Assembly (NCBI RefSeq): GCF_000426645.1
Contig: NZ_KE384550.1
Coordinates: forward strand, 84,733-148,732
DNA length: 64,000 bases
Direction: 5' to 3'
Source of the DNA: Nakamurella lactea DSM 19367
GTDB taxonomy: Bacteria; Actinomycetota; Actinomycetes; Mycobacteriales; Nakamurellaceae
In this document: positions 56,386-64,000 of the stretch, piece after piece
Numbering within the stretch: the stretch's first letter is position 1
Layout of the letters: every line of letters starts with the position of its first letter
Program-made: the position numbers and the translations under genes
Notes under the pieces: generated by a model
Database searches by the model: none
Told to the model about the DNA's origin: nothing
What the model saw: the letters and a program-made list of their open reading frames with translations, nothing else

Positions 56386-56868
56386 ATGGGACTCATCCGA
56401 CTGATCGCGCGCCCGATGCTCGCCTCGATGTTCGTCACCGGTGGGCTGGACGCCTTCCGGAATCCGGAGGGCAAGGCCCCGACCGCCGACAAACTGGTCG
56501 GCGGGCTGGCCGACATGCTTCCGGTGGTGTCCGACACCTCGCAGATCGTCAAGGTCGACGGCGCGGTGAAGCTGCTGGCCGGCAGCACGCTCGCGCTGGG
56601 CGTGCTGCCACGACTCTCCGCACTGGCGCTGGCCGGCAGTCTGGTACCGACAACGCTTGCCGGACACAGCTTCTGGAAAGAGACAGATCCGGCAAAGCGA
56701 TCGATGCAGCAGATCCAGTTCTTCAAGAACGTCAGCATGCTCGGCGGCCTGCTGCTGGCGGTGGCGGACAAACCGGGCAGAAGCCGGGCGGAATGGCTAC
56801 GCCCGCCGGGAGGACCCGGGCATCAGGGCGTATGCAATGCCCCGGCTCAACTGTCCTCCAGCAACTGA
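56386..56868 (+). CDS. DoxX-family membrane protein
   Basis: A 160-residue membrane protein of the DoxX/DoxD-like family. The opening RLIARPMLASMFVTGGLDAFRNP is typical. Four hydrophobic segments follow (LLAGSTLALGVLP, LSALALAGSLVPTTLAGH, NVSMLGGLLLAVAD). The C terminus is a Pro/Gly-rich tail. It ends convergent with, and overlapping by 22 bp, the LAL regulator gene. The role (redox or thiosulfate-related in relatives) is not resolved. Confidence 0.8.
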   Translation: MGLIRLIARPMLASMFVTGGLDAFRNPEGKAPTADKLVGGLADMLPVVSDTSQIVKVDGAVKLLAGSTLALGVLPRLSALALAGSLVPTTLAGHSFWKETDPAKRSMQQIQFFKNVSMLGGLLLAVADKPGRSRAEWLRPPGGPGHQGVCNAPAQLSSSN

Positions 56869-59501
56869 TGCTCGATGGCGGCGCGCAGCGCTGCGGCGCG
56901 GTCGTTGACACCGAGCTTTCGGTAGATGTGCCGGATCTGGGTCTTCACCGTGTTCGCCGAAACCTGCAGCCGCCGGGCAATCTCCTCCCGGGAAGCGGTG
57001 GTCGTCAGGGCGGCCAGCACCACCGATTCACGACCGGTCAGGGCGATCTGCGAGACCTGCGCCGGCATCACATCGACCGTCACCGCATCCAGCCGTTCGC
57101 CGATCGACGTGGCTCCGGCGTGTCGGCAGAGTTCCGCGAGGGCCCGCCGATCGTCGATCGGCAGCCAGGCCAGGTGGACCTGGACTCCGTGCACCGCAGT
57201 CAGTTCTTCGGCCCGCCGCAGCAGGCTCACCGCCATCGAGCCGTCCCCGGTCCGCAGGGCCGCGGCGGCGCCGAACGTCAGTGTCGCTGCCTTGCTGCGC
57301 ACGCTGTGTCCGGCCGTGGCCAACCAGCCCGGTAGCCGGGCAATGACCTGGCCGGCGCTGCCGGTCAGCAGCAAGTGCAGCGCCCGCGCCGCGGCCAGTT
57401 CTGCGCGTCCGTCGTCGTGGTCGCCGGACAACAGGCGTTCGGCGGCGCCGGCCCGGCCCGCGGACAGCCATGCGATGGCAAGGAATCCGTGAAGAGTGCG
57501 GGTCGCGAGGTTGTCGCCGACACCGTTCGGAGGAAGTGCGGCATCCAGCACCGACTGCACCCGGCGAGTCTGCGCCAGCGCCTCACCAGAGCCAACTTTC
57601 GCCACCAGCAGGGCGGCGGTGAGCAGCGGCCAGAACTCGGCGGTCTCGGTGTACCAGCCGCGGTCGATGACTCCCACCGCGCGGTCGAACTCCATGGCGT
57701 CCGAGTGCAGCAGGCTCTCACCCACCGTCGTCATGGCGTTGAGATAGATGCTGGCGTGGTCGCGCGGCCAGGCCGCCGGATCGATCTGGCTCAGCGCCGC
57801 CCTGGCGCGCGGGAGTTCGCCGGCGAACGCGTGCGCCCCCACCAGGTACGACAACGCATAGTTCCGGGTCGAGCCCAATCGGCTCAACGAGGCCGACCGG
57901 CTCAGCACGGCGACGGCCGCGTCCGGTTGGCCGCCCTGCAGCAGCGAAAAGCTCAGCTGACGCAGGATCATCGCGATCGGCTCCCGCAGCTCGTCCAGCC
58001 GATCCGCCGACACACCACCGAGTTTCGCGGTGGCGGCCAGGCTCTCGCGGGCGGATCCGTTGAAATCACCCACGAATCGGCGGCTGACGGCCCGCAGGCT
58101 CAGGTTGATGAAGCCGTCGATGTCCGGACCGGCGATCGGCGACGTCGCCCGGTGCTCCACCGCGATGGCGAATGCGTCGCGGGCCGTCCCCCGCGTCACC
58201 GGATCGGTCAGTCGGGCCAATCCCAGCGCGAAGGCCAGCATCGGATGGGCGCACAGCACGTGATGCGGCACGGAGTTGAGTGGCCGCAGCAGCCGGTCGG
58301 TGAGGTAGCTCTCCGGATAGATCCGTAGCAGGTCGAGGTAAACCCGCACTGCCAGTGGGTAATCGGCGGCATCCAGCGCCAGCTGGAACGCGAGTTCGTG
58401 GTCGCCGTAGCCGACCAACCATTGCGCGGTCCGGCCCGCCGACCTGCGGTAGGCGCCGACGTCACGGCGACGCAACTCCCGCAGAAATGCGCTCCGCACG
58501 GAGTCGACGTACTGGAAAACGGGATGACGGTAGGCGTAGGGAATCCACCGGCCGAATCCCTGGCGTTCCAACAGCTCCAACAGCTCTTCGGCATCGCTGC
58601 GAGCGGTCAACCCGACCGCCAGGTCGAGATCGACGTACGGGGCGACACTGGTCAACGCAACGAACTCGGCCGCCGAGTCGTCCGGCAGCACACTCGCGAG
58701 ATCGGTGGCCACCAAACGGTTCCAGTCGTCGCTACCGGCGACCGGGATCACCGTCCGTCTGGACATCGCGAGCACCATCGCGCGCAGGGCAATCGCGTAG
58801 CCGTGGGTCGCCCGCAGCGTCGACCGCGCGAGCACCGGGTCGCCCCTGTCCAGGTGCAGTCGCAGCAGTTCGGCGACTTCATCGGCGTTGAATGCGAGCT
58901 GGTCGTCGGTGATGACCTGCACGGTATGGCGCAGTTGCAGCATCTCGTCGGTGAGGCCGGTGCCACCTCTGGTGCCGATGACGATCCGTACGTCCGGAAG
59001 CTCCGCAACCAGACGCAGGATGTCCTCGTCGATCTCGGTTGCCGCCGCACCCACGTTCTCGTACGCATCGAAGATGAACACCACCGCACCCACTGGGCGC
59101 AGTAGGTCGATCGCGACGTCGACGGGATCGACCCCGACGCCGACCCGCTGCAGCAGCATCGACGAGCGATCGGCGTCGAGATCGCCGGCCCGGCGGGCGG
59201 ATTCGGTGACCCTGGTCCAGAACGCCTGCCGGGAGCCGACGGAGGAATGCACGGTCAGCCACAGCAAGAAGGTCGACTCAGCTCGTCGGGCCGCCCAGTT
59301 CCGCAGCAGCGTCGTCTTTCCCGATCCGGTGGCCGCCCGCAGCACGCTGACCCGGGCCGGACTGGAGTCCAACAACCGGTACAGCCGCGGTCGTTCGACC
59401 AGCCCCGCGGCAGGCCGACGGTCGCCGGAATCGCGTGCGTGTCCGTTACTGGGCGGCCCCGACGTTAGCCCTTGCCCGGCGGACGATCTCGATGTCGTCA
59501 T
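56847..59501 (-). CDS. MalT-like LuxR regulator
   Basis: An 884-residue NTPase-LuxR regulator. Walker A AATGSGKTT at about 57-64 and Walker B-like AVVFIFDAYENV precede a long helical repeat region. The C-terminal LuxR helix-turn-helix (LTGRESVVLAAL, TTASREEIARRLQ, SANTVKTQIRHI) occupies the last 65 residues. ATG at 59501. Its genomic neighbours are the sortase and DUF11 surface protein upstream (same strand) and DoxX (opposite), so control of the surface pair is a reasonable guess only. Confidence 0.85.
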   Translation of the reverse strand: MTTSRSSAGQGLTSGPPSNGHARDSGDRRPAAGLVERPRLYRLLDSSPARVSVLRAATGSGKTTLLRNWAARRAESTFLLWLTVHSSVGSRQAFWTRVTESARRAGDLDADRSSMLLQRVGVGVDPVDVAIDLLRPVGAVVFIFDAYENVGAAATEIDEDILRLVAELPDVRIVIGTRGGTGLTDEMLQLRHTVQVITDDQLAFNADEVAELLRLHLDRGDPVLARSTLRATHGYAIALRAMVLAMSRRTVIPVAGSDDWNRLVATDLASVLPDDSAAEFVALTSVAPYVDLDLAVGLTARSDAEELLELLERQGFGRWIPYAYRHPVFQYVDSVRSAFLRELRRRDVGAYRRSAGRTAQWLVGYGDHELAFQLALDAADYPLAVRVYLDLLRIYPESYLTDRLLRPLNSVPHHVLCAHPMLAFALGLARLTDPVTRGTARDAFAIAVEHRATSPIAGPDIDGFINLSLRAVSRRFVGDFNGSARESLAATAKLGGVSADRLDELREPIAMILRQLSFSLLQGGQPDAAVAVLSRSASLSRLGSTRNYALSYLVGAHAFAGELPRARAALSQIDPAAWPRDHASIYLNAMTTVGESLLHSDAMEFDRAVGVIDRGWYTETAEFWPLLTAALLVAKVGSGEALAQTRRVQSVLDAALPPNGVGDNLATRTLHGFLAIAWLSAGRAGAAERLLSGDHDDGRAELAAARALHLLLTGSAGQVIARLPGWLATAGHSVRSKAATLTFGAAAALRTGDGSMAVSLLRRAEELTAVHGVQVHLAWLPIDDRRALAELCRHAGATSIGERLDAVTVDVMPAQVSQIALTGRESVVLAALTTTASREEIARRLQVSANTVKTQIRHIYRKLGVNDRAAALRAAIEHQLLEDS

Positions 59502-59644
59502 GTCACTGTGGTGGCAGTTCGATGTCCCTCGCTCCCGGCGCCGACCCGAAGTCGGCCGTCACGATTCTGACATTCGGGATGACTGTCGTGTTCGGCGGGT
59601 TCTGCGATCGGTCCGCCGGTAGGTGGGACCGGCACGGTCGGCCA

Positions 59645-60472
59645 TCAGGCGGGTACCGCCCGGACCACGATGTTGTTCTCGTAAGTGTTGTATCCGCCGT
59701 GCGGACCGTCGATGTGCAGCAGCTTTCCACCACAGGTCACCAGCACCAGCCGCCGCGGACCGGCACCGTCGAAGATGTCGTCCGGCAGCGCCCTTTTGTT
59801 CACCGACTCGAGAGAGGTGACCCGCCACGAGCTTCGTCGCCCGGTGTCGCCGGTGGTCACTACTACGGCGCCGGGCTGGATCTCGGACAATCGATACAGC
59901 GCACCGAGGCCCTGCCCCGCGATATTGACGTGGCCGGCGATCAACACGGTCCCCGCCGTGCCGGTGAGGGCGGCTCCGCCGTTCCATCGCCCGACCCGAC
60001 TGATCACGTCCGGGATCACCATGGCTCCGTGCTCGGCGCCGACGTCCTCGATCGGTGCCTCGACATCCAGCGACCGGATGAAGAGTCGGTCGGGCCCGTC
60101 GAACGTCCAGGGTCCGGCGTGTCGCGGCGGCCGGTCGGGGCCACCGGCGACGATTCGCGGCGTTCCGGCCCTGTCGTCGGCCGGCCCGGTCGATGGCACG
60201 TCACCGCCCACCGGGGCGACAACGTCACCGGTCGCCGGTGGAATGGTGTCGCCGGGCAGCAGCTTCTCCGGCGGGACGGTCGAGGTGAAGGTTCGCGAGG
60301 GAACAGGCGCGTCCGCCGGCGGGGTCGACTGCAATCCGCTGAGCATCAACATCATCGCCGTGGCGGCGACCAGCACCGCGCCCATCATCACGCCGGCGAT
60401 CCTGATTCGACGTCGCGCACACCGACGCCGCGACCACCCGGTTCTGATCGGAGGCTGGGTACTCATCGACAT
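59645..60472 (-). CDS. Class F-like sortase
   Basis: A 275-residue membrane-anchored transpeptidase. N-terminal signal-anchor helix (IAGVMMGAVLVAATAMMLML), then an 80-residue Pro/Thr-rich stalk, then the sortase beta barrel. Catalytic His is in LIAGHVNIAG (about 181) and Cys in LVLVTCGG (about 247), in the TLxTC-like motif. The expected Arg near the C-terminal strand is not obvious: the strand reads YENNIVVRAVP, so the Arg may be 271. It lies 88 bp from the DUF11 protein, the probable substrate. ATG at 60472. Confidence 0.82.
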   Translation of the reverse strand: MSMSTQPPIRTGWSRRRCARRRIRIAGVMMGAVLVAATAMMLMLSGLQSTPPADAPVPSRTFTSTVPPEKLLPGDTIPPATGDVVAPVGGDVPSTGPADDRAGTPRIVAGGPDRPPRHAGPWTFDGPDRLFIRSLDVEAPIEDVGAEHGAMVIPDVISRVGRWNGGAALTGTAGTVLIAGHVNIAGQGLGALYRLSEIQPGAVVVTTGDTGRRSSWRVTSLESVNKRALPDDIFDGAGPRRLVLVTCGGKLLHIDGPHGGYNTYENNIVVRAVPA

Positions 60473-60560
60473 CGGACGATCCTCATCGCAGTGCAGTCGG
60501 TGGTGCGGCTGTCCGCCCAGGGATCGTTCCCCGGGCGGACAGCCGCGATGCCGGTCCCGA

Positions 60561-63500
60561 TCAGTCGGTCGGCATTACCTGGTGCGCCACGCGCTGACGC
60601 CGCGTGACGAGCAGCCAGGCCCCGGCGCCGAGCATCAACAGCACCAGCAGCACCGCTCCCGCGATCACCATCGCGGTGTGCCCGGTGCCGTTGCCGGCGA
60701 GTCCGGTGTTGATGGTCACCGGCGGGTCAGCCACCGGCGCCTGCAGACCGCTGATCGTTGCCTCCGACCGCGCGGAGGCGATCGGGCCGGCATCCGGCGG
60801 GGTACCGGTCGCGGTGGCGGTGTTGGTCACCCGGCCCGCTGCCACGTCCGCGTCGGTCAGTGTGTACCCGGCTGTGCAGGTCACCTCCGCTCCAGGTGCC
60901 AGCTCCGCGGCCGCGGCCGGGCAGCTGATCGCGGACAACGTGCCGGTACCGGAGAATGCGCCCTCCACCGGGTGCACGTCGGTGAGCGGCACGTTGCCGG
61001 TGTTGGTGATCCGGAACGAGTACGTCACCGTCGAGCCGACCGCGCCGCCGTTCACCGGATCAGCCGACTTCACCATGGCCAGACCGGGTTCGGGGTCCTC
61101 CACCGGGTTACGGGTGCAGTCCGCTTCCTCACCGGCCTTCGCCGTGCACACCGGGTCGGCCGGTGGCTTCTGCTGCGGCTTCAGCAGGAAGTTGGCCAGC
61201 ACGCTGTCGCCCCGCTGAGCCTGCGGCTTCACCTGCACGGCGTAGGAGACCACCACCGTCCTGCCCGCCGGGAGGATGCCGGAGATGCTGATCCGGTTCC
61301 CGTGCCGACTGACAGACAGTGCCTTGTCCGACGACTTCGGGGGGCTCACCAGGGTCGCGTCGTCGGTCACGTGGGTCAGATCGTCGACCTTCGCCACCTG
61401 GCCACTGCCGGTGCCATTGTTGGCGAAGGTCAGGGTGTAGGTCAGCCGTTGGCCGGCCTGGACCGCCGACCCGGTCACCGGGTCGACCGACTTGCTGTCG
61501 ACGATCTCTGCCACCGGATGATCGGTGCACAGTGGGTTGTCCTTCGCGCACTCGACCGGCGGGTCGACCTGGCCCGGCTTCACCAGGAAGTTGCTCATCC
61601 TCTTGTCGCCGCGCTCGCCGTCCGGTTTGACCGTCACGGCGTAGACGACGGTCGCGACCTGACCCGCCTGCAGGGTTCCGGTCACCCGGAACTTCCCGCC
61701 AGTGACCTTGCCGGCCTTCAGCGCCGGGTCGGACGTCCTGGGCGCCGCCGAGATCACCGCATCGTCCAGGACCTTGGTCAGATCGTCGGTGTAGTCGATG
61801 GGACCGGCCGCCTTTCCGACATTCCTGAAGGTGAGCGTGTAGGTGACCCGCTGCCCGGCCGTCACCGTCGAACCCGTTGCCGGGTCTGCGGTCTTCACCG
61901 GATCGATGTCCGGCAGGTCGGTCTTGGTGCAGGTCGGGTTGTCGTCCGCGCACTGGGCCGGCGGGGTGGTGCCCTGCGGCACGAGGAAGTTGTCGGCCGA
62001 GTCGTTACCCCGATCGGCCTCGCCTTTCACGGTGACCGCATAGCTGACCGTCACGGTCTGTCCACCGACGAGAGCACCGGCGATGCCGAGAGTGTCGCCG
62101 CTTCGCCTTACCGTCAACGCATCATCCGACACCGACGGCGCCGTGGTCAGCTCGGCGTCGTCCAGCACGTCGCCGAGCAGGTCGTTCTGATCCACCGTGA
62201 CCGGTCCGGCACCGACATCGGTGAAGGTCAGCGTGTAGGTCAGGACGGTGCCGGTCACCACCGGATCCGCCGAGGCGGTGACGCTCTTGGTCGCCTTCAA
62301 CTCACCGATCTTCGTGTTGGTGCAGTCCGGCAGCCGATCGTCGGCCGGCTCACAGCCCGGCCCGGTCGGCGGGGTCTGGCCCGGCGTCAGCAGGAAATTC
62401 GCCGCCTGGTCGTCACCGCGTTGGCCGTCGGGTTTGACGGTGGCCTGGTAGGTGACGGTGTAGGTCTGGCCGATCGGCACCGAGCCCTGCACGGTGATGG
62501 TGTCGCCATTGTGCTTGGCCTGCAACGGATCCGTGGTTGCCGGGTCCTTGCTGATCTCGGCGTCATCGGTGACCTGCGTCAGGTCGTCGACAACGTCGAC
62601 CTGGCCGGCGATCTGCCCAACGCTCTTGAAGTGCAGGGTGTAGGTCAGCACCGTCCCGGCGACGACCGGATCGGCGGAGGCCTCGACGGTCTTCCACGTC
62701 AGGATCTTGGCCGCCGGTACCACGACCGTTCCGCACGGATCGGCGCCGGGGGCGGTCTCGTTCTCCGGTACGCAGGCGGCGTTGGTCAGCAGTCGGTCGC
62801 CGTCGCCCCTGTAGGTCACCGAGTAGGAGATGGTGGCCGAATCACCGGCAACCAGCGGCCCGGACCAGGACAGCGTGGGGTCGGTGAACCCGGTGATTCC
62901 GGCCGATGCCTGCGCGTCGTCGTTCCAGCCGGCGTCGTCCAGCACCTCTGTCAGGTCGTCAGTGAAGGTGGCCGGGTGGTCGGCGGTGTAGTCGCCAGGG
63001 CCGGCATTGGTGACGGTGACCGTGTAGGTCAGCGTGTCGCCGACTGCCGGCAGTTCCGGCTGCGACGCCGTCTTGGTGATCGTCAACCGGGGCAGGTCGA
63101 ACTCGGTCTGCGCGCACGGCTCGCCCGTTGCCGGGTCGAGGCCATCGTCGTTCGGCGGATCGCAGGCCGGCGGGGTCTTCCCGTCCGGGATCTTCGGCTG
63201 CCAGGCGACGTTACGAACCTTGCCGTCTCCACCCGCCTTCAGGGTGACGGTGTAGCTCAACGTCACGGTGTCCCCGGCGGCCAACGGGCCGATGAACGAC
63301 ACCAGTGGACTCTGATACCCGACGTCACCCGGGCGGTCCGCCGCGGCGTCGTTGCGGTAGGAGGCGTCGTCCAGAACTCCGGACAGATCGTCAAGCACCA
63401 CTGCCGGGTTGTCGCCGGTGAAGTCGAAGGTGCCGGTGTTCTTCGCTGTCACCGTGTAGGTGATGGTGTCGCCCACCACCGACCCCGGACGGGCACTCGA

Positions 63501-64000
63501 GGTCTTCTCGATGTGTAGATCCCGGCTGCCGACACAGGTCTGCAGCTCGGCGGTGTTGTTGCCGTCGTCCGGATCCTGCTCGTTGCCGATCACCGTTGCG
63601 GCGTTGGTGAGGCAACCGGCCCCGTCCGGCGCCGTTGCGGTGACGGTGATGTCGGTGGACTCGCCGTTGGCCAGCGCACCGCCGGTGCAGGTGATGTCGC
63701 TGCCGGCGACCGTGCAGCCGGGAGTTGCCGCGATGTCGGTGTACCCGACGGGAACCGCATCGGTGACGGTGAAGCCGGTGCTGTCACCCGGACCGACGTC
63801 GGTGACTCGCAAAGTCCAGCTGATGGGTGCGCCCGGTTCGACCGTGTCCGGACCGATCTTCTCGATCTGCAGGTCGACCGGCTCGATGATCAGGGTGGTG
63901 TCACCGGGGGGTTCGAGGCCGGTTTCGGTGACGTTGTCCGGGCCGTTGGTGTAGCTGCCCGGCTCGCTGCCGGTCACCGGAATCGTGACGGTGCACGAGC
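60561..64000 (-). CDS. DUF11-repeat wall-anchored surface protein, partial
   Basis: At least 1138 residues in the window; the reading frame is open to the right edge, so the N terminus is outside. It consists of eight or so extracellular DUF11/Ig-like repeats of about 110-120 residues, each with a VKT/EKT start, a TYTLTF-type strand, VDDLTxVTDD and a TVSYAVTVKP strand. The C terminus is NTGLAGNGTG followed by a hydrophobic helix (AMVIAGAVLLVLLMLGAGAW) and RRQR. It is a sortase-type sorting signal without a canonical LPxTG. The apparent start at 63975-63977 is only a GTG inside the frame. Likely adhesin or stalk protein. Confidence 0.85.
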   Translation of the reverse strand, partial: SCTVTIPVTGSEPGSYTNGPDNVTETGLEPPGDTTLIIEPVDLQIEKIGPDTVEPGAPISWTLRVTDVGPGDSTGFTVTDAVPVGYTDIAATPGCTVAGSDITCTGGALANGESTDITVTATAPDGAGCLTNAATVIGNEQDPDDGNNTAELQTCVGSRDLHIEKTSSARPGSVVGDTITYTVTAKNTGTFDFTGDNPAVVLDDLSGVLDDASYRNDAAADRPGDVGYQSPLVSFIGPLAAGDTVTLSYTVTLKAGGDGKVRNVAWQPKIPDGKTPPACDPPNDDGLDPATGEPCAQTEFDLPRLTITKTASQPELPAVGDTLTYTVTVTNAGPGDYTADHPATFTDDLTEVLDDAGWNDDAQASAGITGFTDPTLSWSGPLVAGDSATISYSVTYRGDGDRLLTNAACVPENETAPGADPCGTVVVPAAKILTWKTVEASADPVVAGTVLTYTLHFKSVGQIAGQVDVVDDLTQVTDDAEISKDPATTDPLQAKHNGDTITVQGSVPIGQTYTVTYQATVKPDGQRGDDQAANFLLTPGQTPPTGPGCEPADDRLPDCTNTKIGELKATKSVTASADPVVTGTVLTYTLTFTDVGAGPVTVDQNDLLGDVLDDAELTTAPSVSDDALTVRRSGDTLGIAGALVGGQTVTVSYAVTVKGEADRGNDSADNFLVPQGTTPPAQCADDNPTCTKTDLPDIDPVKTADPATGSTVTAGQRVTYTLTFRNVGKAAGPIDYTDDLTKVLDDAVISAAPRTSDPALKAGKVTGGKFRVTGTLQAGQVATVVYAVTVKPDGERGDKRMSNFLVKPGQVDPPVECAKDNPLCTDHPVAEIVDSKSVDPVTGSAVQAGQRLTYTLTFANNGTGSGQVAKVDDLTHVTDDATLVSPPKSSDKALSVSRHGNRISISGILPAGRTVVVSYAVQVKPQAQRGDSVLANFLLKPQQKPPADPVCTAKAGEEADCTRNPVEDPEPGLAMVKSADPVNGGAVGSTVTYSFRITNTGNVPLTDVHPVEGAFSGTGTLSAISCPAAAAELAPGAEVTCTAGYTLTDADVAAGRVTNTATATGTPPDAGPIASARSEATISGLQAPVADPPVTINTGLAGNGTGHTAMVIAGAVLLVLLMLGAGAWLLVTRRQRVAHQVMPTD

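Overview
The window is high-GC actinobacterial DNA. It encodes mycothiol S-conjugate amidase (mca), a dnaK-grpE-dnaJ-hspR operon with HAIR-type operators, an actinobacterial-type LexA box and many GTG/TTG starts. The overall gene style would fit a Nakamurella-like member of the Actinomycetia, but that genus guess is an inference from gene content and was not tested. I saw no rRNA, tRNA, CRISPR array, transposase or integrase.

Layout. 1-3.9 kb: the 3' part of an RHS/YD-repeat protein with a frameshift near 1065 and an AT-richer tail, facing an AT-richer phosphoribosyltransferase gene. 4-15 kb: a TIGR01777 epimerase, an alpha/beta hydrolase, an MMPL transporter with a small membrane protein, an Rv0909-like protein, an SDR-pyrE-TrmH operon, an aquaporin and clpB under a HAIR element. 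15-25 kb: a Ser/Asp-rich lipoprotein, a GH25 lysozyme, a fused AhpD-type protein, a zinc alcohol dehydrogenase with IclR regulator, cysK-cysE and a secreted M14 peptidase. 25-34 kb: an AI-2E-family permease, a CYTH-CHAD protein ending in a 25-nt tandem array, then a xylose/ribose-type ABC transporter with a ROK repressor. 34-42 kb: an exported intradiol-dioxygenase-like lipoprotein, an ECF42-type sigma factor with YCII and DUF998 partners and a small coupled ORF, then the hspR-dnaJ-grpE-dnaK operon (all minus strand).

42.6-51.5 kb is the most unusual part. A roughly 32-codon remnant of the mca 3' end (42922-43017) and the intact mca 3' end (50583-50678) lie in the same orientation. They flank a 7.6-kb segment with a large secreted subtilase, a 60-residue peptide gene and a LAL-type regulator. 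51.6-56 kb: an NmrA-like oxidoreductase-ubiX-ubiD operon divergent from a TetR regulator with two palindromic operators, then an alkB-type repair gene behind a LexA box. 56-64 kb: a DoxX-like protein, a MalT/LAL-type regulator, a class F-like sortase and a very long DUF11-repeat wall protein that runs off the right edge.

Working together: the two HAIR sites (clpB and dnaK) plus hspR form one heat-shock circuit inside this window. The sortase and the DUF11 protein look like a dedicated anchoring pair. The YCII protein, small ORF and ECF42 sigma factor form one stress/regulatory unit. Several very short tandem arrays begin at, or overlap, the stop or start codons of genes, a recurring local pattern.
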